Origin: Lunularia cruciata
Lineage: Eukaryota > Streptophyta > Marchantiopsida > Lunulariales > Lunulariaceae
Length of the DNA stretch: 64,000 nt
NCBI GenBank assembly: GCA_948567375.1
Contig: OX419759.1
Coordinates: 38,406,593-38,470,592 of the forward strand
Reading direction: 5' to 3'
Both the position numbers and the translations under genes were made by a program. Of this stretch, positions 1 through 12,428 are shown piece after piece; positions within the stretch are counted from its first letter, which is position 1, and each line of letters begins with the position of its first letter. The notes beneath the pieces were generated by a model. That model made no database searches, was not told where the DNA came from, and was given only the letters and a program-made list of their open reading frames with translations.

Positions 1-1690
1 TGTAACCACATGATTCCTTTGGAGCTTCTTTGATCGCCACATACTCAGCTTCCATTGTAGATAGGACCACTATCCTTTGTAATCTTCACATCCAACTTAC
101 AATCGTACCTCCAACTTTAAAAACCAGTAGTGCTTCTTCCTCTATCTTTATCTTTATCAGCATCTACATAGCCTTATATCTCTAAGGATTTCCCTTGAAA
201 AAAAGTAGATGTAGATGTACTAGCTAGATACTTGAGTATCCATTGCTTGAGTATCTATTACTTGAGTAATCCATTCCAAGTACATGTCTGCTAACATTCC
301 CCACAGCTTGTGCAATATTTGGTCTTGTGCTCACCATGGCATGCACCAAGCTGCTGATGGATATGGAACCTTGGACATCTCAGCAATTTAAGTTTAATTT
401 CTTTAGCACTAGTCCTTTGAGAGCTTGAAATGTCTTCCAAGATGAGTTGATAATGGTTTTTCATTATGCATGTTGAATCTCTTCAACACCTTCTTCACAC
501 AGTCTTCCTGTGACACCCACAACTTCCCGTTCTTCCTATTTCAAAACATATTCATGCCAAGTATCTTCTTAGCTTCACCTAAATCTTTCATAGAGAATTC
601 AGATTTCAGCAAAAAAATTTATTTCCACTATCCCCTTTATATTGGAGTTAGCTACGAGCATATCATCCACATATAAAGAGATATATACAATTTCTCCCTC
701 ACAAAAATATATAAGATAAATACAATGATCAGCTTCACATCTTGTAAAACCTCTTTCTTTCACGAAATTATCAAATTGCAAGTACCATTGCAGTTTGCCT
801 GTTTTAGCCCATACAGACTCTTCCTCAAACAACAAACTAGATTTTCCTTGCCTTTCGCTATAAAAACCCATTGGTTTACCATGTATACTTCTTCATCAAG
901 CTCACCAAGCTGACCGTGAAGAATAGTTGTCTTAATATCAAGCTGTTATAGATGAAGATCCTCCACAGTTGTCTCAACATCAAGCTGTTCTATATGAAGA
1001 TCCTCCATAACGACTATATTCAATAACACCCTAATGGATATCATCTTCACCACTACTGCAAAAATCTCTATGTAGTCTATTCATTCCTTATGAGAAAAAC
1101 CTTTGACAACAAACCTTACCTTGTGTCTTATGCTCCCGTCTGCTTTTGTCTTGATTCTGAATATACGTTTGTTTACCAAAGCCTTTTTGCCAACAGGTAA
1201 TCTTGTCAACTCTTATGTTTTAATTTGTGAAAGGAAATTCATCTCATCTTTCATGGCATAATTTCATAGAAGAGGTATCATTTCTAGCTTCCTCATATGT
1301 CTCTGGCTCCTCCAAATCTGTATATAAGACATGACTCAAAATTATATCTGTAGCACAATCAAAAAGTACCTTTGGTTTTCTCAGTCTTGTTGATCTCCTT
1401 GGTGTTGGAATTGTTTGCTCCTCAGGTTCCTTGCATTTCTCTTGATGACCTTCTTGGTCACTAGATTCTTCATGCTCGTTGAATTCCTCATAAATTTGAT
1501 CTTGAGGAGCAACTGGATCTTTCAGACAAATCTTTTTGAACTCAATATACAAATCAACATACTTTGGTTTATTTGTTGCTTGTTGCACATCTTCATCATG
1601 ATCTTCTTACATCTTATTCTCATGGAATATCACATTCCTACTTCTTATGAATTTGTTATTTTCAAAGTCCAAAGCATATAATCATACTCG
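1..1690 (-). mobile_element. Ty1/copia pol fragment: reverse transcriptase and RNase H, decayed
   Basis: On the minus strand the window opens inside an RNase H domain (motif TMEAEYVAI near 20-60). Going upstream come a copia palm region with SLYVDDM and CEADHC (about 640-780), the QLDVxTT..LHG block (about 900-1010), the KKALVNKRIFRIK block (about 1140-1190) and the linker PRRSTRLRKP (about 1370-1410), with a probable integrase end near 1613-1690. This order matches Ty1/copia pol. The reading frame has several stops (for example a TGA shortly after the LGEAKKILGM motif near 543) and frameshifts, so it is a dead copy. It is cut by the window edge at its 3' side. The matching gag and protease part lies at 2640-3780. 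Family assignment is confident; lineage within copia is not determined. Confidence 0.9.
925..1008 (-). repeat. 42-bp in-frame tandem duplication inside copia RT
   Basis: Two 42-bp copies (925-966 and 967-1008) repeat the segment coding for the EDLHxxQLDxxTT part of the reverse transcriptase. The copies differ at a few bases, so the duplication is not recent. A normal copia RT has this block once. Confidence 0.75.
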
Positions 1691-1699
1691 TTACTCCAA

Positions 1700-2630
1700 T
1701 CACCAAACTTGATGTGTACTTGCCACCACCCGGGTATGAGAATCACCCATCAAAGGAACTTATTATAGTCAAGCCACACGCACTCTAGCTAAGAGAATCC
1801 AGGTGGTGCTCACCGGTCTCTATCTACCATAGCCAGGAACTCAAAGGCTCAACATCATAGAAGTGAGCTCTTTGGAGCTGCACTTCAAAAGTATACCCCT
1901 GGACTTGAGCTAGGTCTGAAACCTTAACAGTCCTGCTAATGACACACTCGACGATGCAAATGGTGCAAAGTGAAGGCGGGCCCCACCATGAAGGCAGTAC
2001 TCTGAACATGAAATCTGACCGTCAGAAAGTAGTCTATGGAAAATTACCAAAATAACTCTAACTACTATCACTACAACTCCAATGTCCAAGTAATCTAGAT
2101 GCAACACTACAAATGATGTGATAAATGAGATTCATATAGTATGCAAAGAATCTCATTTATAAGTATACAATTATTGCATTCTGACACCCCATTTTGCCCC
2201 GACGAGTGTAAGGTACCAAAAATTGTTGCTTTATACCTTGGGAAGAACAATAGTTGTCCAATGTTGTCACATTGAAGCATTTTGAACTTTGCGAGAAAAT
2301 GATGTATCTCAACGTTGGTAGAATACCAAGTAAAACGAGTTAAAGCTTCAGATTCGTTCTACATGAGGTGAAGAAAACATTATAGAGAAAAACAATGATA
2401 ACTAGAATGTGTAGAGGAGATATATGACCGTAAATGTATGAATAGATTGAAATCAAGTTACTCATTGGCTCGAGTAACAAGTTTGGTAGAAATTTTTTTA
2501 CTTGATTGTTTCTCATACCGACATGTGGTACATCGGAAAGGCTTTCTTTTTTAGTGTAATTGGGTACATCTACAACCATATCATTCAAAAATAATTTGAT
2601 GTAATCAATAAGTGCTAATATGGCCCAATT
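1700..2630. other. Unrelated or unrecognised DNA within the copia element
   Basis: This stretch lies where the copia integrase core and its zinc domain should be. I see no integrase motifs on the minus strand. About 1720-2100 is noticeably less AT-rich than its flanks, which suggests an insertion or a replacement. A 12-bp perfect inverted repeat (arms 2121-2132 and 2149-2160, 16-nt loop) sits near its middle. No gene recognised. Confidence 0.5.
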
Positions 2631-2639
2631 GGCGGTGCC

Positions 2640-3780
2640 AAAAATCTAGAGGATTAACATGCACATTGGTACATGCATGGATTCGAGAAGGAGAACTATG
2701 ACTCCAAGGTGATATAAGTCTTCTGTCAATGGGCAGTTTATAATTAGATTGCCATGAGGATCATGTAATGTAATGTACAATGTTTTGTTGCGCATCAAGG
2801 CAGGTCCACCCGAAATATAGAGTTGCTTGATGGAGAAAAGATTTCTCCTTAAGCTTGGTATATGAAAATAGTTTTTCATGCTTTTTGAATCACTTTGCGG
2901 AAGTCAAACAGTCACTTAGCCTGAACCAAGTATGTCTTGAGTGGAGTTATCACTAAGATATGCCATTTGTGGTATAGCATAATGTTCATAAACAAAACAA
3001 ACAAACTATTTTTTGAATGAGCCATATTGTGGATAGCTCCAAAATCAAGATGCCAAGAATTATCTTGGTTTGAGCAAGATGTAGTACTATAAAAAAGCAC
3101 TGTTTATAAATAAACAATTGAATTCGCTTGAGGTCTTGATGTGCTTGAAGTTGACGTAGATTCATTAGTAATTCATTTTCTACAATCCTTGAAATGATGC
3201 CAATAAGATAGAAACATTTCATCTTCATATTGGGAATTCTCTGATTTTTTGTAAAAGGTACTGGTGAAGATGGATCTCTGGTTATCCATCTTCATCGAGG
3301 AGCTGAAGCATTAAAAGATCCATTTTTACCTTTGTAAAAATTCTTATTTTTATAGTTTGTTACATTAAACTTGTCTTTTGAAGAAGAATTACCCTTAAAA
3401 CTTAAAGGATACAATGCAGTTGTGTGCTCAAACATATGAGTTTTAACATTTTCTCCTCCTAAAAGAGATATGTTATAATCTTATGCAAGGTCAGATTTTG
3501 TTGAAAATTTTGGAAAGTGTTAGGCATGTTGCGCATCATAGTCATCACGTTTGATTTTTGTCAGAAGTTTAAGTCTTACCGAAGATAATTGATCAACCAA
3601 AGTTCTGAACAGATGAACATGTTTAGTAACACTGTTACCTTCCTTCATTTTCAGTCTTTGAAGTTCATCTTGCAAGTACATCTTTGTGACTACATCTTGA
3701 GTTTCATATAATTGCTCAGAAAATAGTCTAAGTCTCAGAGGTACATTGTGCAGAACTTACATGATGAATCTAACAGTCAT
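2640..3780 (-). mobile_element. Ty1/copia gag and protease fragment, decayed
   Basis: On the minus strand, reading from about 3750 to 2640, there is a UBN2-type gag stretch (MKEGNSVTKHVHLFRTLVDQ, about 3570-3660), a damaged CCHC zinc knuckle (CFY then, after a frameshift, WHHFKDCRK, about 3172-3210), the protease-type SWHLDFGAIHNMAHS motif (about 3010-3070; D-S-G of the active site reads D-F-G), and a GAG-pre-integrase motif with HIPSLRRNLFSIKQL (about 2815-2870). It is in the same orientation as the RT at 1-1690 and is most simply the 5' half of the same element. Stops and frameshifts show it is inactive. Confidence 0.85.
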
Positions 3781-5100
3781 CAAGTCAATTCATTATAATA
3801 GATAACGCAAAAACCTTACTTGAGTCCCAATCAGCAATGCTGCCAGGCCTGTTAATGCCAAAGGTAGAGTTGTAGCAACTACTTGACCAGAATGTGTGGG
3901 AGTACCATCACTAGGTTGCGTGGGTCAGGGTTGAGTTCCTAGACTACCCCATGAGACCTGTAGCTTGAAGAAACATGCTCATATGTCATGTCCATATGAA
4001 ATAATGTGTCACATTAAGTTTCCGTATATTTTCAATCTTTAAATGTAGTTTGCCGCAACATCATGGTAGATGTTAAATAAAACAAAATTGTCAATGTTGG
4101 TCGTCAGACCTTGAAGAATAATGTTCTTCCTGGAGTATAACTAAGGGGTTAAATCCAAAAACATCTTTCAAACAAATGTGGCTTCGCATGTGGAACAAAG
4201 AGTCCTTTGTACCCTGAAAATTCAAAAGAAATTCGGGTCGGGTTGATCAAGCAGCAACAAATGATCAGTTTGGGTCAAATCAAGTGGCTTCGTGCAGCGA
4301 ATGGCCGCTACACGTTGATCGCAGCAGGCAAGCTCCAAATTAGTTGCTCCGGGTCGCTGCGCATTGATTGAGTAACGAGGCGTCCTTTACATTGGATTCA
4401 ATTGGGTTCACTTGTTGATCCAATTCACATATAATAGGTCACTGGTAACAACTTAAGCAACCTTTTTCACGGTGCTTCAATGCTTACTCTGACTTTATAA
4501 GGTGTTTAGTTTGAAAGCAGCATCCAAACTTTGGGTCAAGAAAAACAAATTGTGAGAATTTCTCTCCAGAACTAGCAATCAGCAGATTTTCAGGGAATAA
4601 AAAGTGTCCTTTTTTATCTTCATTCGGCTCCAAGAACTTCAGGAATCTAAAACTAACTAACTGTAAAGTTTAAATTGCTCTACTACCATGTGAGAAAAAA
4701 ACCAGGGAGAAAGAGTTCACTTTGTCAATCACATGATGTGATCACAAAATGAATTAACAAAACTTGTGTGTTCGTACAATGACAGATAGTAAAGTAAAGG
4801 TAGATCTCTAAGAAGCGAAAAGTCACCATTTACAAGACGACTGACTATTCAATATGAACCGACCTCACCGACTAGGACTAATCTAATGTCGATTAGACAA
4901 CCGGATATAAAATAAACAGTTGCTATATTCTATAACATACAGTTTACTGCCGCATATAATCAATGTGTTTCACTAGTTAACAAGTTTAAGAGGCTTACTA
5001 TTCATGTCAGTTCTTTTAATTGACCATAATCTAATCATGTTGTGGTAAAAAGCTGGACTGGTGCTCTAAGTGTTCTTTATCATTAAATTGCATGACTGAT
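3780..5100. other. No gene seen; possible copia leader or LTR remains
   Basis: No coding region is recognisable on either strand. By position this is where the 5' leader and LTR of the minus-strand copia element would lie, but I found neither a clear primer-binding site nor LTR boundaries. Confidence 0.35.
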
Positions 5101-6690
5101 ATCTAAAGGACACTTCTACAGACTATGGTAACCTCAACGCATCTTGCACATTGCAGCCTTGAAAGAACTGATTCTTCTAAAAATAGTTGCATTTTTAATA
5201 ACTCTTTTCTGCGGCGTCACAAATTGTATAAGAGAATGTCGTTCCGGAATTACCAACAAACTCGGTTCAAGGAAGTGAATTATCGGACGCGTTCCTGTAG
5301 GCTGTTCAGTTCTTTACTTTAGATGACTGTTGCTGACCTCCCTCTGCCTTCGAGCCAGTGCTCAGGGGAACATTGATTCTTGAATTCCGTGTCTTCCGAC
5401 CCTGCGTCATCTCAAATACGTAAATCTTCGTTCTCTTTGTTCTGATTCTTCCCCCGCACATCCAGATAATTTTGTCAGCTTTTAGAACGTTGCACATTTT
5501 TGGTCTACAATCCAGCGATTGAGCTCGTGATTACAGCAGAGATGAGTCCAGAAGTATTGTCAGTGACCGGTTGATAACTAAATGAACGTAGGTTTGAAGG
5601 AGTCTCCAATAAAGAGAAGTTTGCTGCGTGACCCTGATATTTGAATATGGTATCCGGGTGTATGGTGATCGTCGGCTCTGCGCACAAATCGTATTCTCAA
5701 ACGTGTGTTAAAGAGCGGAATGAAGGAGACGTGGATAGACGAAGTTCCATTGAGAAACCTTTCATCATCTGCTTTGCTCATCATCGTTGAGTTCATATAC
5801 TTTCGATGTTTTGAGTTCCACAAACATAAGTCTACCAGAAAATTATGGACAGATAGATTGAGAATTTGCCAAGTGGCAGACTTTCTTAACTATCAACCTG
5901 CTTGAGAAGCTAATATGGCAAATCCTTTTCTTTGATCCATGTGAGGTGATGCAGGATCTCACAATTGCCATTACCATATTTTATATCTGTAGTTTGACTC
6001 TACGTTGTACGGTTCAATTGTCTGTCGTCGTTGACTTACTTCCGCTGTTTGATATTTTCGAACAGTCAAAGGAAAAATTTGGCTGTCATTTCGTCCTGTC
6101 TAATTTCAGCAATCAACCAATATCGTTCAACTGCTTCAGCGACGCAACATGTCAGAACAACACTCAACACCTGGTTGGAGATCATGCGCCAACCAGACCT
6201 GAAGAATGGTGGAAGGAAAACACAGGATACACCCTCCTTAGGCTAGATAATATATGGACGATTCAGGCAAGTAGATTTCTGGTGCATTTGTCAAATCTAA
6301 TGCTGCTTTCCTCGTGCATTTGTCAAATCACATGCTGCTTTCCGCGTGCATTGCTGGATTTGTATCTTCCTAAGCTCACCGTGGCTTTAGTTATTGTGGA
6401 AGGAAAGATAGCTTTGTGAAATACAGGAGAGATGATTTTGTCATGAATACTCTAGATCTGTACTGCAGATCATTGTCGTTCAAGGAGCTTGTGAATCTGC
6501 GGGGTTAGTGAGAAATTTTGGACATGTTCATGATCTCGAACTTTACCTCCGTCTCCTGATTCGGGAGATCCTGGAAGCACTACCCTCGTAAGTGAAGAGG
6601 GTAGCAGGTAAGAAGTTAAAGATCAGTGACATGACGAGAGCAACCATTGGCGGTTCCCAAAGAGAGGTCGGCATGAGACTGTTCAGTGGA
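5100..6690. other. Unrecognised, low-repeat region with short open frames
   Basis: Balanced base composition compared with the AT-rich tracts elsewhere. The longest open frame is 5946-6419 on the plus strand (157 codons, from ATG at 5946). It starts with a hydrophobic segment, has no domain I recognise and no supporting splice structure, so I do not call it a gene. Short minus-strand frames at 5306-5823 are likewise unrecognised. Confidence 0.35.
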
Positions 6691-6699
6691 TTCATCGTC

Positions 6700-7065
6700 T
6701 AAACTTTCCCATTTCCCTCTTCTATTTAGTATATTTTAGACAAAGTGTGTTCGTTGCTCTACATAGTACAGTGGCTCGTGCAATCCTCTTCTATTTAGCA
6801 TATTTTAGACAAAGTGTGTAGCATATTTTAGACAAAGTGTGTCCGTTGCTCTACATAGTACAGTGGCTCGTACAATCCTAGGAAAACAATCACATTATGC
6901 TCCAATTGTGTGTAGACAGTATGGCTTGCATAGCTCAGATATCTCAGGTGCGATAGGGCAGATTTCTAGTATAGACTCTATTGGGGCTTAGCCCCATATT
7001 ACCTTTTTTTTGTCTCTCCCTTGTAGTGCTTGATGGGGTCTTCCCATCCTTCATTTTTCCTAAGC
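6700..7065 (+). mobile_element. 3' fragment of the RT / zinc / nuclease element
   Basis: This segment matches 16190-16470, the 3' end of the element at 13.2-16.5 kb, in the same orientation. Shared blocks are the end of the coding frame (LLYxVQWLV), the motif gtatggcttgcatagct, the GC-rich inverted repeat around ggggcttagcccc, and the final block with cttgatgggg. The coding end is internally duplicated: a segment containing ttttagacaaagtgtg occurs three times between 6730 and 6842. No upstream reverse-transcriptase part is visible here, so it is a truncated copy. Confidence 0.75.
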
Positions 7066-9580
7066 GGTCGCCTTTCTTATCAATGGGACTGCACCTAAAC
7101 AGGTGCTTCTGGCAGACTGAGTCTTAGTGGCTGACGGATGTCAATGGGAGTCCGAAGACTACTATCATTGTTGCTCCAAATGCTATACATTTTGTCCAAG
7201 TCGTCTTCAGAGTCTCAATTGTGATTGTACTTTTTGGAAGTGATTTAACTTGATGTATCGGGTCTGGCAAGGAAATTTACGTACCTGATATATTGGACAT
7301 ATTTCATGGCAATAACCACGAGCATCTGAAATTCCTTTCTAAGGTTTTGTATGTAGGACGTACAAGCTGACAATCTACGCGCTCTTAGCACCATGCAATC
7401 AGCACAGTAAACTCCTGCAGTAAGTCTCGAATCCAGCGATCAAATTAAACTCATTTTGAAAGCTCAATGCACCGTCTAGATTGTAGACAGTAGTACTGGA
7501 CGAAGAAATGGCCCTTGAAGCAGCTCTTTGGATCTTTTCTTGGAGAAGATAACGGAGTGTTCCGAGAATCCCTGAGAAGTTGATGTCGTTCTTGTCAATC
7601 ACGTCATAAAAGATAGATATTAAGAATCGCAGACGACGGTAAGTACATGCACCGGAAGGAGATTGTGCAAATGTCAACTATTGTCCTCGAAAACTAGAAG
7701 TGAATAACAAAGATCGTATACTTCTAATTTTTGTGCACAGTTAACGTAAAGAGGAAGGCAACGACGTAAAGTGCATGCACCATAAGGAGATTATGCGAAT
7801 GTTAAGTTTTGTCCTCAGAAACTGGAAGTAGATAACAGAGATCCAATACTTCTCGTTTCTTGTGTGCACTGTCAAGGTAAAGTGTAACAAAATTTTGCTA
7901 TCTGATTTTCCAGAAGCAAGGTCTTGAATAAATGTGTCTGGAAGATTTGACCAAAATTGACTCGAAGCAAGATTAGCTTTAATCTCCTTCCCCGCGGACA
8001 AGGGCACATAGCAACTGTACATACGCTGCTCTTGACAGTGTCTGTACCCCTGGACGGTCTAATGATCTAACGACGGTCGTTGATGATGTTTGTGGAGGCG
8101 ATGGAGCAACGAATTACTTGGAGGTCTATCCGCCTTTGTGACTAGTCAAAGACATGTCGCTTCACAAGGAAATATGTGTTGCTCATTTGTATGTGAATAC
8201 TGGAGGAGCGATATGTTTGATGCTCGCAAGTGCGCAACTTCAACACCAAAAGCCGGAGAATTGGATATCTATCGCAGATGGGGAATGCTCAAGTATGCAC
8301 CCAATACCCTAAGATCCCAGGATGATAATGTACCAGGGAAAAGTGTTGCGTTATTCATCTATAGTCGGTAGAAATACTATCACAAACGGTGATAGTATAA
8401 ACGGCTTGGCCCTGTTCTCCAACAATGTTGGAAAGAGTCGACACAAGTACGGATTTTGAAACGATAAAGTTTCCCCAATCTTCATCTAAACCAGAACTGG
8501 TCACTTGCGTGAAGGCGAATCAATGAACGGGACTGATGACTATGACTGAATACTTGAACTGTAATAAGGGAGATGAAATACGGGAATGCAGTGTATGTGA
8601 TACATTGCATTCCCAAATGGAAGGCTGAAAATTCGCGGAAATAAAGACGGAGATGTGTGGATGCAAGCTATGTTATCCATTAGGCCAGTACTACACAGCA
8701 AACTGACATTAAACAGTAACCTCGGATAGACTGACAATATGGAGCGAAATGACCATGTAACAGCATATCTCGACACAAAATGAATGCCCCTTCTATTTGT
8801 GACTGAAGAATGCTAAGCATGGACGGATGACTAACACTATCACTTGCATAAAAAGGCATGTAACGGCATGTTGTTCAGAATTACATCATAAGAACAGCTA
8901 GTTGAAGACTCAAAACCTGATCACCTGGTATCTGCAGAGTTTAAAGTCCACGAGCTAGAAACGTCAGTACAGCAGAATTTCTTTTAAGGAGAAAAGAGAG
9001 GAGAAAGCTGATCACCCCAAAAAGGGAACGAGAGATCCAAGGGATTGCAAGAGTTCAGGAAAAGAGGCAAAACACGTTCCATCCAAGTAGAGGGCCTCAT
9101 GATCATCTCCTGTAAACTCCACATATGCAGGATGAATGGGGATAATACGTCACAAGCCAAGATTGCTCATACATTGCCATGGTGATCTTGCCTCCTCGAG
9201 TATATCCCAGAAGAGATGATTTGATAGTTCCCACCTCCAAATCAGTACCCTTCAGGAGTCGGAAACAGGATAATGCGACAGGCTGTGTGCGTGCACAAAC
9301 GGTAGCCTCGGAACATTCTTCGAATTATTTACAGGATGTCGCGAGAAGAATATAAGAGGGACAAGGTTGGCAGCTCTTTCACTGTCCTTACTCTGTTCCT
9401 GGCCTAGAACTAGAACGCCTAGATTGTGTGGATGCATCTGAAATTTTTGGTGCATCTGCACTAATTTCGACTAAAGTAGAGCGGCAAAAAAGTTTTCTAT
9501 CTGGAGGATAAACTGTTGTCGAGCTTCATAACCATGCTCAAGAATCAGCTGGCCTAGTTTGGACATTCCGCAATATGTTC
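7065..9580. other. No recognisable gene; short open frames and a local duplication
   Basis: Minus-strand frames of about 92 codons at 7399-7677 and 7741-8022, and a plus-strand frame at 8090-8371, match no family I recognise. The stretch from roughly 9000 to 9580 lies just downstream of the PPR stop codon and may hold its 3' UTR. A 10-bp perfect inverted repeat around a 5-nt loop lies near 8374-8398. No repeat family is obvious apart from the 127-bp-period duplication listed separately. Confidence 0.3.
7634..7872. repeat. Imperfect tandem duplication, period about 127 bp
   Basis: 7634-7745 and 7761-7872 are diverged copies of the same about 112-bp segment; shared words include catgcacc, aggagattrtgc and tgtcctc. 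The copies differ at many positions, so the duplication is old. It lies across two unrecognised minus-strand open frames, which accounts for their similar-looking ends. Confidence 0.8.
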
Positions 9581-9581
9581 A

Positions 9582-12428
9582 TCAAGTAACATTTTCCTCC
9601 ACTCTCTTCGACTTCGAGTCTGCCAATTCCTCCATTGTGAAGGCGTTGCCGTCTCCTGATGAAGGAAAAGGAAAAGCCAAATAAGAAAGAGATGTATAAA
9701 TGCTCATAAAATGTGATGCCATCACTGAGTGCCTTAATTCACAAAGATTAATATAACAGTATAAGTGGCTACTTGACTGACGCTACTGTTCGGATCCTAA
9801 TGATAATTAATAACTTCAATCTGCAATCAACAAAACAAGTGCAGGCAAGAGACTCCAAACAACTCCTACAAATCGGTGAAGGACGAGAATTTCGATCTTG
9901 AAATGAGCTACCTTGACCCCAACTTCGTGGAAGACGCTTCCCTTTCACAAATTTAACCTCAGAGTCAAATGGATACTTTTTTAACAACGCTTGTGCGTAC
10001 TCAGGGTACCCAAAATGAGCATAGGTCTTGGATACCCTTTTAACAGTCCCGATATCAGGCTTTACTCCCAATTCTTCCATATCTGCAAAGACCTTTAGCA
10101 TGTGACAAGTTTGAGGCAGCACCCAGGAAAGTGAGAAATATGTAATGCCTTGATGTGCACCCCAAAATAAATGGACAAGTACACTAATAAGCAATTTGAA
10201 ACTCGTGTCAAGAGAATATCTGCACTCTGGTCAAACGTTCCCTACATACAACCGACTTACAAACTTAAGCGAATATCAAAACAAACAAATCGTTGAGCAT
10301 AATTGACAGCCAGTATCACCCTCACCTTTAGCACTTCCTTCGGTTTTCCATATCGCTCGTACATGCTAATCATGCGCGAAAACATAGTTCGTGGAATACA
10401 CTCCATGTTGTCCTGGAGAACCTTCTCCCATAAAACTTCTGCTTCATCGACCCTTCCCTCATGATCAAGCGCTTCTAAAAGCATGAGATATGTAGCCAAA
10501 GTCTTCCCTTGGCCCTTATCAAGCATCCACTTCGTAACCTGTGATGAATCGAGAGAGATTAGTTGCAACTTGCGGAAGACGAGAGAAAAGAGCCACAAGG
10601 CCAGTGTGCTTTATTGTCCCACCGTTCAACCTTAAGGATTCTCTATTGACAAATTGTCCCTGTTTAAGAACCCCATCTTCTAAACGCATTTCGACCATCA
10701 AAGAAACAGCCCGCAGTCCACCCGACGAGAATGAGATGGTCGAAGTAGCGATCGACTCCGCTAGATGCGGCCTCTGAACCTCTCAAAGAGCCTATCAAGA
10801 TCCTCCAACAAAGAGTCACCGCCAGGAGCGGAGAGCAATCCTTTGCATCCTTTAGATCTGAGGGTTTTTACTGATAGATAAAGTGTAAGGTGGGCCCGAT
10901 GTGAACTTGCTCAGATCTGCATATTGGAACGTGACAAAGGGGAAGGCTGCTGCGATAACTCTTAAGGATGGATTGCACCAGATTTCTCTATCCCTCTTCT
11001 TTATCTATTGATTCACTACACGGGCTTGAAAACAATATCCATCAGGCCCGTTAGCTGGCAACAAAATTTCCAAAAAGAGGATGCTTCAGGCATGTATTTT
11101 CCAAGTCCTTTTGTCGCCATGAGAAAACTGGTTACTGATTCAGCATTTGTTCCAAGCGCCAACTAGCTCTCGAGACTTTTCCTGACGATTATCCACATTC
11201 TGATATTTGAATGCTGAGTCTAGGCAGAAAGATAAGGTACAACTTGAGGGATGCAAATACCTGGATGACACGCCTCCATTCTCCATCATCTCTCAAAACT
11301 TTCAATGCCTTCTTCACTGCAATCAGCGGAAATTCTAAATCCCAAGCAATCCACGCATCGAGAGTATTGTAAATCTCTTCCTTCACGTTCGACAAATTGT
11401 GCACCTTCATACACAGAGACATTGAGCTCGTAATGAATGGAGCTTCATATCTCCCCCATAAATAAAAATAAAAATGCCCAGTGGCTGCACCGAAACCACA
11501 TCACAATATTCCAAAATGACATTACTCGTGATTACATGCGAGCTTCTGATCTCCCCTGATAAGAAAAAGGGGCCAATGGCTGCACTGGAACTACCGCAAC
11601 TTTTCAAAAGAAACATACAAAATAGGAGTTAAACTACAATAAGAACGGGTTGGTGCTAAACAGGAAACTTACAACGTCAATAAGCTTTACAGACTTGGCA
11701 ATAGAGCCTCTCCTTGTTTTAGTCTTCCATTGTCGCGGGGCCCTGGGCCGAGGACCACCTCCAGCAGTAATCTGCCTTGCGCCGAAAGGCAACACAAGGC
11801 CACGAACTCTTCACTTTAGACTACATCCAATACGATGAAAGAGCTAAACCTTCAATCATGTGGATCAGCTGTCCGATACATTCTAGCGTGTACTGAAGGA
11901 ATGAATGCAAACACATGATACAGAACTGGTTCCTCCCTCATATAATGCACAGGCAATGCCAGATAGCTGACCTCAAGTTGTTGAGGCTCCCGGAATGCAA
12001 ATTTCTTCCGCTGCTGCGGATGCCCGGGGATTTCACCTCGACGGAGAGAAGGTCTGCGGACAATCACCTCAAACATTTCAATTTCTTGTCCAATAAAACC
12101 ACAGCTGAAAAGTTCGCCTTCTCACTTCCTTCACACAAAGCCACATCCAAAGACAACAGAAATTCAGAACAAAAACCACAAATCTTTGTCCAAATTCTTA
12201 CGCAGATTTGAAAAGTCTTTCTTGATCCGAAACCCTCTCACGGAGGAGGACTGGAGAAGTCGTATGGTCTGCCCACGAACCTATTGCTGCTGCAAACGGC
12301 CTCCCAGAAAGGCAATTTGAAAACCCTGCCACCAGGGTTTTGGCATTGTTCAGATTGCGCACAACTGCCGAGCACCTGAACATGGCGACGGACTGCGACT
12401 GGCAATTCGGAACCGACACGAGCTGCAT
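9582..12428 (-). CDS. Small PPR protein, probably organelle-targeted; six exons
   Basis: Exons (minus): 12428-12202, 11808-11673, 11404-11261, 10538-10326, 10092-9912 and 9655-9582. All introns have GT..AG ends, phases agree and the sum is 975 nt, giving 324 aa plus TGA. Residues 1-75 are Ser/Ala/Arg-rich and look like a transit peptide. A basic linker follows ([20 protein letters not shown]), then a helical block with [20 protein letters not shown], then two to three PPR-type helix pairs at about residues 170-290 ([38 protein letters not shown]). PPR proteins bind organelle RNA. From memory the layout resembles the short Arabidopsis proteins of the EMB1417/At4g21190 type, so a chloroplast role is likely but inferred. 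The first ATG (12428) was chosen; a second Met is at codon 16. The exon 2 acceptor (AAG before 11808) lacks a strong pyrimidine tract and is the least certain junction. The C-terminus after KGKR is the least conserved part. Confidence 0.87.

Noticed and set aside
5946..6419. 157-codon open frame on the plus strand
   Set aside because: No recognisable domain, no flanking exons, and open frames of this size occur by chance in this much DNA; kept only as a note.
8374..8398. Inverted repeat as a transcription terminator
   Set aside because: Intrinsic hairpin terminators are not expected in plant nuclear genes, and no gene ends there.
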